Shown here: positions 32,401 through 43,576 of the stretch, piece by piece | How the letters are laid out: each line of letters opens with the position of its first letter | Position numbering within the stretch: the stretch's first letter is position 1 | Origin: Tillus elongatus | Lineage: Eukaryota; Arthropoda; Insecta; Coleoptera; Cleridae | Assembly (NCBI GenBank): GCA_964006375.1 | Contig: OZ023262.1 | Location: 55,069,366 to 55,133,365 of the forward strand | Direction: 5' to 3' | Length of the DNA stretch: 64,000 bases | The notes under the pieces: model-generated | What the model saw: only the letters and a program-made list of their open reading frames with translations | Databases searched by the model: none | Told to the model about the DNA's origin: nothing | Translations under genes and position numbers: made by a program

Positions 32401-33098
32401 CGGTACCATACCGTTTCTCTTTCGACTTTGGCGATTTCAAACCGGATGTATCTGTGGTCTGAGCTACTCACTGCCCCAGACACAGCCCAGCTTTTAACAA
32501 AGTCACCCAGAAACTGGGTGGAAACTGTTAGGTCTAAAACTTCCTCACGCCGTGTTGTGACGAATGTCGGTTTATTACCTCTATTCAATATGTCTAAATT
32601 AAATTTCATAAAGAATTGTAAAAGTGCCTCACCCCTAGAGTTTGTGTCCGAGCTACCCCACAACTCATGGTGCGCATTCGCATCCATGCCGATGATGGTC
32701 TGCCATCCACCTGCTCTGCTACCCACCATCAGCTGCTCCAATTCGTTGGGTGGAGGAGGGTCCGTGCTGTCCCCTGGCAGATAGGCTGACGCGACAGTAA
32801 TGTCCCTCAGCCCATCCGCTCCTCCACATCGGATTTTGATCGTTGCCAGGTCCCTGGAACAGAAATTCATTAGAGGGAGAAACTCTATCCCTTCCCTGAC
32901 AAAAATGCAGGCCCTCGGATTCTCGCTGGACCTGCTGTAGATGAGCTTTCCAGTAGCTCCGCCGAGTCCCTTGATCTCTCCTTTGTAGGAGTACGGTTCC
33001 TGGATGAGGGCCACATCCGTGTTCCTCAGAGCCATTAGTAGTCCGGCCGTGGCTGCCCTACTGTGTTGGAGGTTGACCTGAAGGAACCTAAGTCCCAT
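29454..33098 (-). CDS. Retrotransposon ORF2: endonuclease, reverse transcriptase, RNase H; 1214 aa
   Basis: Performs target-primed reverse transcription. Domains in order: EEP endonuclease (LRFLQVNLQHSRAA, LIQEPYSY with the catalytic Glu, IGMDANAHHELW, SSDHRYIRFE; residues 1-215); reverse transcriptase (PGFDGIMP, RPISLMSFLLK, AGCPQGSVMSPLLW, QGYADDIVII with catalytic YADD; about 440-720); RNase H (VWFTDGSGGERG, FQAEMYAI, LIATDSQAAL, GVKGNEEADSLAKR; about 930-1070); and a C-terminal CRLCGEGEESAQHILCEC zinc knuckle. RNase H plus this knuckle fits LOA/I-group elements better than R1 or Jockey. The start overlaps ORF1 by 11 bp, suggesting coupled translation. No internal stop. Confidence 0.95.
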   Translation of the reverse strand: MGLRFLQVNLQHSRAATAGLLMALRNTDVALIQEPYSYKGEIKGLGGATGKLIYSRSSENPRACIFVREGIEFLPLMNFCSRDLATIKIRCGGADGLRDITVASAYLPGDSTDPPPPNELEQLMVGSRAGGWQTIIGMDANAHHELWGSSDTNSRGEALLQFFMKFNLDILNRGNKPTFVTTRREEVLDLTVSTQFLGDFVKSWAVSGAVSSSDHRYIRFEIAKVERETVWYRDPRKADWEAYRADLAVELRGVESAIRDSIDLEIAAVQLRDAITSAYNANCPLKMRVSTRNVPWWNEDLRQRRTQVRKLFNAAKRSGAWDEYRQALSTYNKRLRDAKKESWRRHCEEVENTSQSARLHKILSKGPQTNIGSLRTPTGGFTSSGEETLEILLQTHFPSCNIINQSPPDWEHSEIEAPYRRASRVDWTVAKEVVTWSKIRWAINSFKPYKSPGFDGIMPIMIQQGIDILAPVLTLIMRASLALGYIPRAWRLARVVFIPKPGRPTDQAKYLRPISLMSFLLKTVEKLLDRHIRGGVLEAYPLHCGQYAYRAGFSTETALHQLVLKLENTLENKEVALGAFLDIEGAFSNTSFGSVLAAARERGIEETCCRWIGSMLRDRAVFTSLAGGTLLAGVAAGCPQGSVMSPLLWCLVVDGLLGRLSGGGYEVQGYADDIVIIVRGKVTQAVWERMQTALKVVEGWTVDQGLGVSPEKATVVPFTRRRKCESHRTLTLYGRSVPMAREVKYLGVVLDSKLTWNGHIGKILRKAVMTLAVTRRLYGKTCGLRPSMAHWLYTRVVRPSLTYAAPVWWPKVTQSSAKQKLGKIQRMACLGITGAMSSTPTAAMEVLLDLPPLHLVIMGEARLGLYRLACNGRLKINPGFRGHCKIQEIVKEPMLEMRSDFASPRMCRENNFTVEIPDRGAWREETPGIPRDALVWFTDGSGGERGTGAGVYSEGPRVSHSISLGAHATVFQAEMYAILHCVRENKRRGYTNKRILIATDSQAALKALSSPRVNSWLVSECRDETSDLAGQNEVTLIWVPGHPGVKGNEEADSLAKRGSAEPFMGPEPALRVSKSTARGAIKSWARNQHKVYWAHCPGLRHGKSIIDGPSSKRAVELLNLSRGQLRNTTGLLTGHMAVKKHLHKMGRFEGDLACRLCGEGEESAQHILCECIALDRKRQLIYGHSRPETEQYKTSPYQSLCRLVQGTVILEWVE

Positions 33099-34245
33099 TA
33101 ACCCTTAGTTGCTTCCCCAGTGGGCGGAAGCTAACCCTTCCCATGCCCCAGAATGCCTTGAAGGAGGTTCCTTCAAGGGCTCTGTAAGATGTCGGGTCGA
33201 TCGAGAAGGCGAGCGTCTGTCCTTTCTCCTCTGCCTTCCTGCTTAGAACCGACCAGTGTTGCGTCCCCAGTTCAGGGTTCTGGATCTTAAGTCTGCTGAT
33301 CACCGTCTCCTGCGGGACGGTGTCAGGGATCCGTACGAGGACCTTGCGTCTCTTTGGAAGTTCCTTGGGCTCGACGGCTGTCAAGTCCGCCCCCTCCCAA
33401 ATCTGACCGAGGCCCCCGATCGTTTTCCGCAGCCAGTCCCGCGACTGCGGGCCGGCACAGGTTGTCCAGAGGATGCCCCCCGTCAGGCGCGTCCGGTGGA
33501 ACTGAGGCGGGCTCTCCCCTTCCTGAAGAGAGTCCACCGCAGCTACCACCGCAGCCTGGATCAGGTCCGCCTTCCCCTGGTCTAGCGTGACCTCAGGATG
33601 GCGTCTGTCAATCACCGCCATCCCGAGGCCCTCCGCAGCCTCCCTGTAAGAGCCAGTCTGCGCCGGTGTTCCGGCCTTGGTTCCTTTGGGAGGTCTGTCT
33701 GTAGTAGGCGTGCTAGAGCCAGAGCGCGGCGTCTTCCGACTCGCACTCTCCTCTTGCGCCTTTACAGGCACCCTGGCCCTTTTGGAACGTCTGTCTGTAG
33801 TGGGCGTGCTAGAGTTCGAGCGCGTCCTCTTCTGACCCGCACTCCCCTCTTGCGCCTTTACAGGTTTCTCGACCGTCCAGGTCCCGGCCGCCATTTTTTG
33901 CGCCCTCCGGAGCTTCTTTCTTTGCGCCCCGGAAAGACGCTTGGACTGCCGGGGCAGTCCCTCTACTCTAACAGTAGAGTCCTCACTGGTGGAGGGGCCC
34001 CCGGAGTCCGCGGAGCTCGCCGCCCTCCGGTGGGACCCAGCCTCCAGCTTGGGTGTCGGGGACAGGTCTCTGGCCGAAGCTACCCCCTGATCCCCCGTAT
34101 CTACGCCGGTCGTGGGACCTCCAGAGTCTGCTGCCGCCCCCTGGCTCGTCTCCGTTTCCGGGATAGACTCAAGGCACAAGTCTGTAGCCGGAGCCACTCC
34201 TCGAGCCTCATTGGTTTTGGTTTTGTATGTGTTTATTATCTTCAT
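33088..34245 (-). CDS. Retrotransposon ORF1 protein, DUF4780-like, 385 aa
   Basis: It is the nucleic-acid-binding partner of ORF2. Residues 1-200 are low-complexity, Pro/Ser/Thr/Arg-rich, with two near-copies of a PVKAQE...(K/R)RSGSSTPTTDR unit. Residues 215-380 look like the DUF4780 domain found in ORF1 of insect non-LTR elements (LIQAAVVAAVDSLQEGE, GGILWTTC, KVLVRIPDTVPQETV, LAFSIDPTSYRALE). No CCHC knuckle is present. Start at the first ATG in frame. The 3' end overlaps the ORF2 start by 11 bp. Confidence 0.85.
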   Translation of the reverse strand: MKIINTYKTKTNEARGVAPATDLCLESIPETETSQGAAADSGGPTTGVDTGDQGVASARDLSPTPKLEAGSHRRAASSADSGGPSTSEDSTVRVEGLPRQSKRLSGAQRKKLRRAQKMAAGTWTVEKPVKAQEGSAGQKRTRSNSSTPTTDRRSKRARVPVKAQEESASRKTPRSGSSTPTTDRPPKGTKAGTPAQTGSYREAAEGLGMAVIDRRHPEVTLDQGKADLIQAAVVAAVDSLQEGESPPQFHRTRLTGGILWTTCAGPQSRDWLRKTIGGLGQIWEGADLTAVEPKELPKRRKVLVRIPDTVPQETVISRLKIQNPELGTQHWSVLSRKAEEKGQTLAFSIDPTSYRALEGTSFKAFWGMGRVSFRPLGKQLRVNGT

Positions 34246-34614
34246 GTTGTTCCCACGAGAATGGGGGAAATACTGTCCACACCATCAGAACCCCCTGTGT
34301 GGTGCAAGGCAGGTTACTCTGGAGGGTTGCCTGGTACTCCAGAGGTTCCGTTCACGACACCATCGCCCTGGTGCCATCCATCCATAGGCACGGGTCACGT
34401 GACACCGTAGATTGGGGGAGTTTAGTTCGACCTCCTTGTCTAGATCCGTCATGTTTAGTTATTAGCAGGGTCACCTCGTGCAGGATGCGGATTTTTACCG
34501 CGCATGACGGTCTTGGGGAAAGCTTCATCGGGAGTTTATGTTGTTATTTCCACTTCCTCAGCTTGCCCCCTGGAGTCCTTTGGCCCGCGACTCCTTAACC
34601 CCTTGCTTAACCAT

Positions 34615-37250
34615 GGTTTGCAATCAAGTTTTGCTGATCACAGCAGAGTGCTAAATGGTCTTGGTTCACTAATTGATAACATTTTCAGTCATTTACAGGG
34701 TGTTGAGCAGGTAAGAACACTTGAAACAGGAATTTCGGATCATTGTTTACAGTTGGCAAAGTTTAGGATTCGAGAGTGTCAACTTGCATATCCTTGTGCT
34801 TACAAATATATACAAGATTTTAAAAAAGAAGCTAATATTATCACCCTTTTAAATTTAATTAAAAATGAATCGTGGACAAGTGTAGTTCAGGGTCAAAATT
34901 TTGATGAAAAGTTCAATATATTTATGGATATATTTCTTGAAAAAGTTCAACAAGCTTTTCCTTTTGTTCTGAAAAATGCTCTACAGTAACAATAAATGCT
35001 CAGGCAAAAGATGGGTTAATGACAACATCAAAAGTGAAGGAGCTTACCTCTGTAAGCTACATAGGACAGTGCAAGGATACCGGCGATCTGGAAACTTTAT
35101 GTGAATATAAGGATAGATTAAAACAGCACAAGGAAAATATTTCTTAATCAAAACATACTCATAATGCAGACTTTTACTTGAATAGTAAAAATACGGGGAA
35201 ATCTATTTGGCAAATAATAAAGGGGGAGGTCAATCTAAACACACAAGCTAACTATCCCGGGAAATTCGCTACCCAAGATGGTGTGGAGGTAAGTTCCCAC
35301 AAAGAAGCAGCAAATTTTTTCAATTATTATTTACTTGATTCTGTTAAGAAGCCAACATCTTTAAATACTGAACTTTGCGTGAATGGTTTTCTGAGTTGTT
35401 CAGATTCTTTTTACCTTTTTCCTGTCACTGATATTGAAATAGTATCTATAATTAATGACATTTCCAAGAAAAACTCGTAGGGTTATGATGGCATACCATG
35501 TTCTCTGTTGGGACCCATTTCCTGTGAAATCGCTCCCATACTGTCTTATTTAATAAATGAATCGTTTGCTGAGTGTTGTTTCCCTTCATCCTTAAAAATA
35601 TCAATTGTCAAGCCCGTTCACAAGAAAACTTATAGAGAAAAAATTGAAAATTATAGCGGAATTTCTTTTATTCCTGCCTTTGCAGAAATTTGTGAAAAAA
35701 CATACTGTGTGAGGTTGTATGAGTTTCTGGAGAAACATGGTTTGTTGTCTGAGGCTCAGTATGGCTTTCGTAGGGGTAGGTCCACTTAGGATGCAATTGT
35801 TTCAATGGTGAACTGTATCCTGGAGTCTTTGGAGCGGCAGTGTCAAGCAGTGGTGGGCCTCTTTTTCGATTATTCGCGATCCTTTGAGATGGTTGTACAC
35901 AGTATTCTCCCAAAAAAAACTACCATTCTATGGGATTAGGGGTCTAGCATTCGGTTGGCTAGTGTCCTACTTAGCAGACAGGCAACAGAAAGTAATTATT
36001 CAGACCAATGACGGAACTTGGACGTTTGACCTGAGGGATGTTGAAAGGGGTGTACCGCAGGACAGCATTTTAGGTCCATTGCTTTTTATTTTATTCATTG
36101 ACAGTATTAAATATACGGGGTTAAATAAAGCTGCAAAATTGTCCTTGTTCGCTGATGATGTATCTGTAGTCATAACAGATTATGACGAGAGAGGTCTAAG
36201 ACAATAGGGCTCTGATTACTTTAATGAAATGTATCAGTTCAGTGTTGAAAACCCTCTCGTACTCAATTCCCACAAAACAGAAATTATGCAATTCTCTTAC
36301 ATACCACTTCTGCGTCCCATCCAGATCCAGGCGGGCGCTGTAACTATGGTTCAATCTTGCTCGGCGAGATTCTTGGGTGACAATTGACTTCCAGTTGACA
36401 TGAAGGGAACATGTTGACATTCTACTTAAGAAAATGAATACAAGTTGTTTTGTTTTATGGAAACTCAGATACCACATCAACAGACATATTTTATTGTCAT
36501 ACTACCATTCACAGGTTGCCTCCATGCTTGCGTATGGGGTAGTTTCATGGGGCAGTAACAAAAGAATGAATAAAATTATAATTATACAGAAAATAATCAT
36601 TCGAATCATCATGTTTAAAAGGAATGGTCAATCGTGTAGGGATTTTTTTAAGAATTTGGGACTGCTCACCACAATTTCCATTTACATCCTCCATTGTGCG
36701 ATATTTGTCAAGGATAATCTCAGTCAGTACACAACGGCAGGTGATGTTACCCAAGACCATAACTTAAGATTAATCTCATTTATTCGCTTGCCTCCACACA
36801 CTCGGACCAATACAGCAAATAGCAGTTATGTACTTCCAATTAGGATATTTAATCATATCCCACATACTGTTAGAGATACCTCCACAACCCCAGCATTTAA
36901 GAAAAAAACTAAAGGCATTATTGCTCAATTACAGTTTTGATTCACTCCAGGAATTTTTTTCTACACTTTGATCATGAAAATTCTTGGATTTTTAGTAATG
37001 AAATTGTTACATTTAGCTGAGAGAGTCAGCATGGCTTTGTGTGATTCTGTATTTATTAAAGTGTACTGTGTAGGGTACAATGTTTTATGTATGTTTTAGT
37101 TGATATTGCTCATGATTGTCTTAGTGTTAAGATTGATTAGGCATATGTTTGTACATTCACCTTTGTCTGGTTTTTTATCTTTTACTACCAATACTGACGA
37201 AACTTATGTAGCTGTGTTTGCCTTGTAGAGTTTATGAATGAATAAATAAA
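34615..37250 (+). pseudogene. Host retrotransposon, endonuclease C-terminus and reverse transcriptase
   Basis: TGISDH near 34730 completes the endonuclease. A linker follows to about 35480 with a frameshift near 34990 and a stop at 35479. The reverse transcriptase is in several frames: IVKPVHKK near 35606, LLSEAQYGFRRG near 35745, GVPQDSILGPLLFILF near 36050 and LSLFADDVSV near 36140. The thumb and C-terminal part run to 36940. It ends with ATGAATAAATAAATA near 37245. At least five disabling changes are visible, so it is dead. Confidence 0.85.
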
Positions 37251-38475
37251 TATTTGATAAGTGCCCGATTTTTGTTTGAAGTCAATGTATCCTTTGGTCC
37301 ACCCAAAAGGCTCTTCAAATTATTAACTTTATAATAAACGAATCTAGCCATTATCTTTGAATATTTTCTCTAACCTTTTTGTAAGAAAAACATAGTAAGG
37401 AAGTACAGCGAACTTTTTGGGTGGCTCATCGGATTCAGGCTTCAATGTCATATGTTACCTATGCTTAGTAATACAGCCTGTATTTTGTGTCTCAAAAGTG
37501 AAGGGCATGCCCTTTGCTCCAAGTTTTGTATATTAAAAATGGTTGAATGGTAACCATACTACAGCCAATGCAATCTGACGACACACACACACACACAAGT
37601 TTTGTGTAACACGCCCTATACCTACAGACTCTAGTTTTGTAAATATTTATATTTAGAATCGCATACCACGATTTGATCAGATTATGTGATGATTTAGCGA
37701 ATTTCCGACAAAAAATAACTAAATATTTGAATTAACTGCGGTACAAAAAGTTAAGAAATAATTAATTTGATAGGATTATCTGTTTACATTTTCATAAGAC
37801 ACGGCGATAAATATAAACCTCGCCTGAGTTCACCAAGCGCTAGCATTTGAGTTTAAGCGCTTATCTGCTGACTACCGATATTCAGCAGCTGGAGAATGAT
37901 GAACGCACGGACGACTTCAAGGACTATTTTATGACATTGGTATGTCAATCCACTTTGACAAATTGGCAACAGTTGAGTTCCAGCAGAAACTCAGGGAGAC
38001 TTGTAAGCGCATACTTTAACAAAATTATTCAACAGTTGGCGCCTGGTAAACTAGACAATTGGAGACAAAGATTGGACTGTTAATGCTTGAAGTAAAAACT
38101 GCGGTCATCAGGCATCAACCGCTTACATGTATTGGTAGTCAACAGATGAGCGCCTAGACTCAGCTGTTGACACCTGGTGAACTCAAGTCATTTCCATTGT
38201 CCAATATGCTTTACAGCTGCTTTTAACTAACCTCAAATATTAAAAAAATATTGGAAATTAAGATGGGACTGTGGTTATAAATGGAAATTGAGAGTTAATA
38301 ACTTTAAACAACACCATTTTGCGGCAAATAGATAATCAGTATATCACTAATTCAAAACCCAAGAGCGGTGTATTAACTCTGTTTTTAATATTTCCAAATT
38401 TAAACCACAGGACGGTGCCCGCAGTTAGACATTATTATGACGGAAACAATGGAAATGGAACACATAGGTATTTAG
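37251..38475. other. Unassigned repeat-like sequence
   Basis: Contains a short (CA)n at 37577-37597 near an ACACGCCCTATA motif. A region (37840-38200) has loosely repeated AACAGTTGGCGCCTGGTAAACT / AGCTGTTGACACCTGGTGAACT-type words, shown here only as the shared GTTG.C.CCTGGT.AACT pattern. A 78-codon ORF at 37847-38083 has no recognisable motif. No gene supported. Confidence 0.4.
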
Positions 38476-38897
38476 CATGATACAAATATGAGAGATATGA
38501 TGTTCCGACTACCTATTTTTAGACCTGTCACGCGCATGGTGTCAAGTGGTGAGTCCAATGCAACAATAATATGCTGTCGTTCAGTGGGGTTTGACGTTTC
38601 ATCACAACCTCTCAACAAATTACGTATTTTACTAATATTTAAGTGCATACAGTGGAAGTAATAAAAATGCAAAAGATTAAATTTAGTGCTGCGATCTATA
38701 TTATCTGAAAAAGGCAATATAGGCGTAACTTCAACCGCATTAAGCTAACGTCAATGACGTATAGAAACTTTTTGATTGCGAATGACTTTGTTTTAAGTGT
38801 GTAGTTGGACTTTTATAACGTTACTCACCGCGTGACGTCATAGCAGGGGGCGGGGCATATGCGCAATATCATATCTCTTCTAAGTCATTATATCATG
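38476..38897 (+). mobile_element. Non-autonomous element (MITE) copy 1, 422 bp
   Basis: It begins CATGATACAAATATGAGAGA and ends with the inverted form ...TCTTCTAAGTCATTATATCATG; both ends share an AGAGATATGAT inner block. GGTATTTAG is directly repeated at 38467-38475 and 38898-38906. The interior has GTGGTGAGTCCAATGCAA and a GC-rich GCGTGACGTCATAGCAGG box. No coding capacity. A 9-bp duplication (or 8 bp plus one chance match) would fit Mutator-, Merlin- or P-type transposases. Confidence 0.9.
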
Positions 38898-39025
38898 GGT
38901 ATTTAGTATTTAATGTAGGTATAATGCTTCCATTTTTGCGATAAGTGCTTTATTAGTTTAGCACCACAGAATTATTTCCGCTTTTGTTTACAGGGGAAAA
39001 TAACTAAACGCATTTTCTAGTAACA

Positions 39026-39280
39026 CTCATGACACAAATAACGAGAGATATGATAATGAGCACAATCCAACAATAATATATGCCATGATACAAATAACGA
39101 GAGATATGATATTCAGACTACCTATTTTTAGACCTGTCACGCGCAAGGTGTCAAGTGGTGAGTCCAATGCAACAATAATATGTTGTCCTGCAGTGGGGTT
39201 TGACGTTTCATCACAACCTCTTAACAAATTACGTATTTTACTAATATTTGAGTGCATACAGTTGGATGTAATAAAAATGA
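39026..39280 (+). mobile_element. MITE fragments (solo terminus and truncated copy)
   Basis: A solo terminal block lies at 39026-39060 (CATGACACAAATAACGAGAG). A truncated copy follows at 39083-39280 with the 5' half intact. It breaks off at TAATAAAAATGA and joins a hairpin-type repeat. Confidence 0.8.
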
Positions 39281-39627
39281 TAAAAGTCTGGACGCAGCAA
39301 GTGCGTTATGGTAGCGAATTTTCGTAAAAATGATTTTAATGGTAAATATGTCTTGTTTTTAAAAGAAGGACATTTGGTTGGCAGTATAACCTATATAATA
39401 CCACTAATGTACCATATTTCATTAAAATAGCTTTGTTGTTTCAAAAAGTACAAACATTTTCCGAAAATAACTAAAAAGTTCCAGAAAAAACTAATCCGAT
39501 TTTCCTGGCTAACGAACCTCTTTGAGCTATTTACACACCTGACAAGATATAATTATTCACAAACAGCTTTAGACCAAAATTTTAAAAAATATAATAATTT
39601 CTTTTACATAAATTGCCTTCACTAATG
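39281..39627 (+). repeat. Dispersed hairpin-repeat fragment
   Basis: Begins with GTCTGGACGCAGCAAGTGCG and TAGCGAATTTTCG (hairpin at 39292-39306). A block like the (TA)n-anchored family follows (TTTTCCGAAAATAAC, CCGATTTTCCTGGCTAACG). No gene. Confidence 0.7.
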
Positions 39628-40027
39628 TTTTTTTTTGTTCCCTCAGGGCTCGTCCGCGGCCTTGCCGCCCCGATAGCACCGCAACCCTTGGTTGATTGTG
39701 CATACCCTTAGTCTTACTCCACCCATTCCAAGATCACTGTGCCTTGAACTAGTCTGCACAGCGATTGATAGGGTGAAGTTTTATATTGCTCTGTCTCCGG
39801 TCTAGAGTGACCGTAAATCAGTTGTCTTTTCCGGTCCAGAGCTATACACTCACACAAGATGTGCTGGGCTGATTCCTCCCCCTCGCCGCAGAGTCTGCAT
39901 GCGAGGTCCCCTTCGAACCCCCCCATTTTATGCAGGTGCTTCTTGACGGCCATGCGTCCCGTCAAGAGACCTGTCGTGTTTCTGAGCTGTCCTCTGCTAA
40001 GGTTTAGCTGCTCCACAGCTCTCTTTG
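39628..40027 (-). mobile_element. 5'-truncated copy of the LOA/I-like retrotransposon, 400 bp
   Basis: Matches 29370-29770 almost base for base, from poly(A) (poly(T) here) through the end of ORF2, including the C-terminal zinc knuckle. It encodes the last 98 or so residues of ORF2 in frame. The flanking repeat TTCACTAATG (39618-39627 and 40028-40037) marks the target duplication. Truncation about 400 bp from the 3' end is typical of incomplete reverse transcription. Confidence 0.95.
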
Positions 40028-40329
40028 TTCACTAATGTTACACTAACTTATATTTTTCACAAAAATTCACACAACTTTTGTGTTTTGTTTACAATAACTT
40101 ACTAAACATTTATTATTAATTACCAACATATCACAAAAATTTTACAAAAATACATTCCACAGAAACACTAAAAATATTTCTGCGAAAACTTTTAAAATTC
40201 AGCCACTATTTGAGCGTGCCCATACATGGCAGCTCCATTTTTCGACGAGTAATACAAAGAAAAAGCTCTCTGAGTGCGTCATTTTCATGGGCCTCAGCTA
40301 TCTATTGATAAAAGCGCCGTCCCCCATTT
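40028..40329. other. Unassigned repeat-like sequence
   Basis: AT-rich to about 40200, then a GC-richer part (GAGCGTGCCCATACATGGCA). No ORF or RNA recognised. It probably belongs to the repeat into which the truncated retrotransposon inserted. Confidence 0.4.
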
Positions 40330-41621
<1,292 letters not shown>

Positions 41622-41664
41622 ACAGATCTCCTCATTAGTAAATTTTTCGTTTCATTTCTTTTTA

Positions 41665-41862
41665 TCTGAAAAAGACAATATAGGTGTAACTTCAACCGCA
41701 TTAAACTGACGTAAGGAAACTTTTTGATTGCGAATGACTTTGTTTTAAGTGTGTACTTGGACTTCTATAACGTTACTCACCGCGTGACGTCATAGGAGGG
41801 GGCGGGGCATATGCGCAATATCATATCTCTTCTACTTCTAAGTTCTAAGTCATTATATCATG
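41665..41862 (+). mobile_element. MITE 3'-half fragment
   Basis: Contains the 3' half (CTGAAAAAGACAATATAGG to ATTATATCATG); the 5' half is missing, replaced by the dispersed repeat and (TA)n. Confidence 0.85.
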
Positions 41863-41882
41863 TTACGTTAGACTGTTAGACG

Positions 41883-42297
41883 CATGATACAAATAACGAG
41901 AGATATGATATTCCGACTACCTATTTTTAGACCTGTCACGCGCATGGTGTCAAGTGGTGAGTCCAATGCAACAATAATATGCTGTCGTGCAGTGGGGTTT
42001 GACGTTTCATCACAACCATTTAAGAAATTATGTATTTTACTAATATTTAAGTGCATATAGTTGGAAGTAATAAAAATGAAAAAAAGATTAAATTAGTGCT
42101 GCGATCTACATTATCTGAAAAAGACAATATAGCGTAACTACAACCGCATTAAACTGACGTATAAAAACTTTTTGATTGCGACTGACTTTGTTTTATGTGT
42201 GTAGTTGGACTTCTATAACGTTACTCACCACGTGACGTCATAGGAGGGGGCGGGGCATCTGCGCAATATCATATCTCTTCTAAGTCATTATATCATG
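41883..42297 (+). mobile_element. MITE copy, 415 bp, flanked by TGTTAGACG
   Basis: Complete copy with the same ends as 38476-38897. TGTTAGACG is repeated at 41874-41882 and 42298-42306. The right-hand duplication is at the same time the left target duplication (GTTAGACG) of the adjacent P-type element. Confidence 0.92.
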
Positions 42298-42319
42298 TGT
42301 TAGACGCAAAGAGGTTGTA

Positions 42320-43199
42320 AGGGATAGAGGTAACAAAGGTGCAGTTTTGCAATACAAGAAGCCTGTACACTTTTCCAAACTGGGCGGAGTTCGGTGACTT
42401 GAGTGGGAGAAACGTCAGGGACGTATTTAGGAATTTTTAGTTTGGTTAGAAATAAAACTGAAATTATTCAATCATTGAAATGTAATGCTTATTCATGAAT
42501 TTCTTAAGCTTTTGTATAAATAGGTAACCTAAAAAGGTTCGGAACGCAGCAAGTGCGTTATGATAGTGAATTTTCATAACAATATTAAATAATATATTTA
42601 TATAAGCTGTAAGATTTAGCCTTATATTAAAAGTTATGAAAATTAATTTATTTAATTAGGAACAGTAAAACAAGGTAAAGAAGGACAAGCAAAAACATGA
42701 TCTATGACATATATTTATAGAGTAATTTGGATACAAAACTCAAACAAAGCAATTGATAAACAGGAAATATACTCTAGAAAAATACACTAGAAAGCTGGAA
42801 AAAAAATCCTTTGGTTGATGCATTGAGGGTGATTGTATGCATGCAGGAGAAGAACCCCCAGGAGGAAGAGGGTTTCTGCTCCTCACCCAAAAATTCGGGG
42901 GGTTCTCCTTCCCCTTGTGCATGCATACAACTACCTTCAAAGCATAAAGCACAAGAAAAATTTCTTGTGAGCAACCCCCAAGAAGGTTGCTGGACCTGGG
43001 CGAATATGGGGTAGACAGGGTTTAAAGGAGGTATTGCTGTAAAATGTGAAAAACGCATGTTTTCAAAGTCCCTTAATTTTCTTGGGGGTTGTTTGCCAGA
43101 AAATTTGCCTTGTGGCCGAGGAAGGTTCTAAGCATGTTGCTGGAAAAAAATATCTAAAACCCTCATGCAGTCAACTGCAAATTTACCGAAATTACATTC
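42320..43199. repeat. Repeat relics inside the P-type element
   Basis: A hairpin motif lies at 42544-42558 in GGAACGCAGCAAGTGCGTTA. 42780-43150 has a GC-richer section related to the 7488-8690 units: ACAAGAAAAATTTCTTG, ACCCCCAAGAAGGTTGC, and AAATTTACCGAAATT (reverse of the unit box) near 43185. No gene. Confidence 0.6.
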
Positions 43200-43576
43200 T
43201 ACTTCGTCGCCTATAATGTCTTTTTCAGATAATGTAGAATACAGAGCTAAATTAAATAGGTTCACTTGCATTTTCATTTATTTTTATATTACATTTATAA
43301 GCACAATAAGCGTATAATTAAGGGAACCCTTAATTAACATTGCAGCAACACAAACTTGAAAAGTGGAGAAATTATTTACAGTATGTTAACAGTTATAAAC
43401 TTGATTTCATCATGTTACAGTAGTATTCTGATAATACAAAATTACATCTAACTGTATGCACACAACAGCTGGTGTGTTACGAGATGTGATGAAACGCCAA
43501 ACTGACTGTACCACAGCATTAGCATAATATTATTATGCTGCCACATTATCATATCTCTCTAGTAATGGTATCATGT
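43200..43576 (-). mobile_element. Diverged MITE copy
   Basis: The reverse complement reads CATGATACCATTACTAGAGA, GAGATATGATAATG, then GGCGTTTCATCACATC and GTGTGCATACAGTTAGATGT, as in the other copies. The 3' side has CATTATCTGAAAAAGACATT. Clearly older than the other copies. Confidence 0.75.

Larger units (their letters stand above)
29370..34602 (-). mobile_element. Apparently full-length LOA/I-group-like non-LTR retrotransposon, 5.2 kb
   Basis: Minus-strand element with 5' leader 34246-34602, ORF1 (385 aa), ORF2 (1214 aa) and a short 3' region ending in poly(A), seen as poly(T) at 29370-29376. TTGCTTAACCAT is directly repeated at 29358-29369 and 34603-34614. Joining the flanks restores the endonuclease of the older host retrotransposon. 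Both ORFs are open. It is GC-rich compared with everything around it. A 400-bp 5'-truncated copy of the same 3' end sits at 39628-40027 with few differences, showing that the family was active recently. Confidence 0.94.

Noticed and set aside
30082..34598. Many plus-strand ORFs of 70-270 codons
   Set aside because: They are antisense to the GC-rich retrotransposon ORF1 and ORF2, which have clear domains on the minus strand.
38472..38717. Minus-strand ORFs inside the MITE copies (also at 39027, 41868 and 49122)
   Set aside because: The ORF recurs only because the repeat recurs. It has no start context, no domain, and is truncated differently in each copy.
38476..38897. Calling the MITE a hAT derivative
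   Set aside because: Two copies show 9-bp matching flanks and the ends lack the CAG..CTG-like hAT termini; P-, Mutator- or Merlin-type remain possible.
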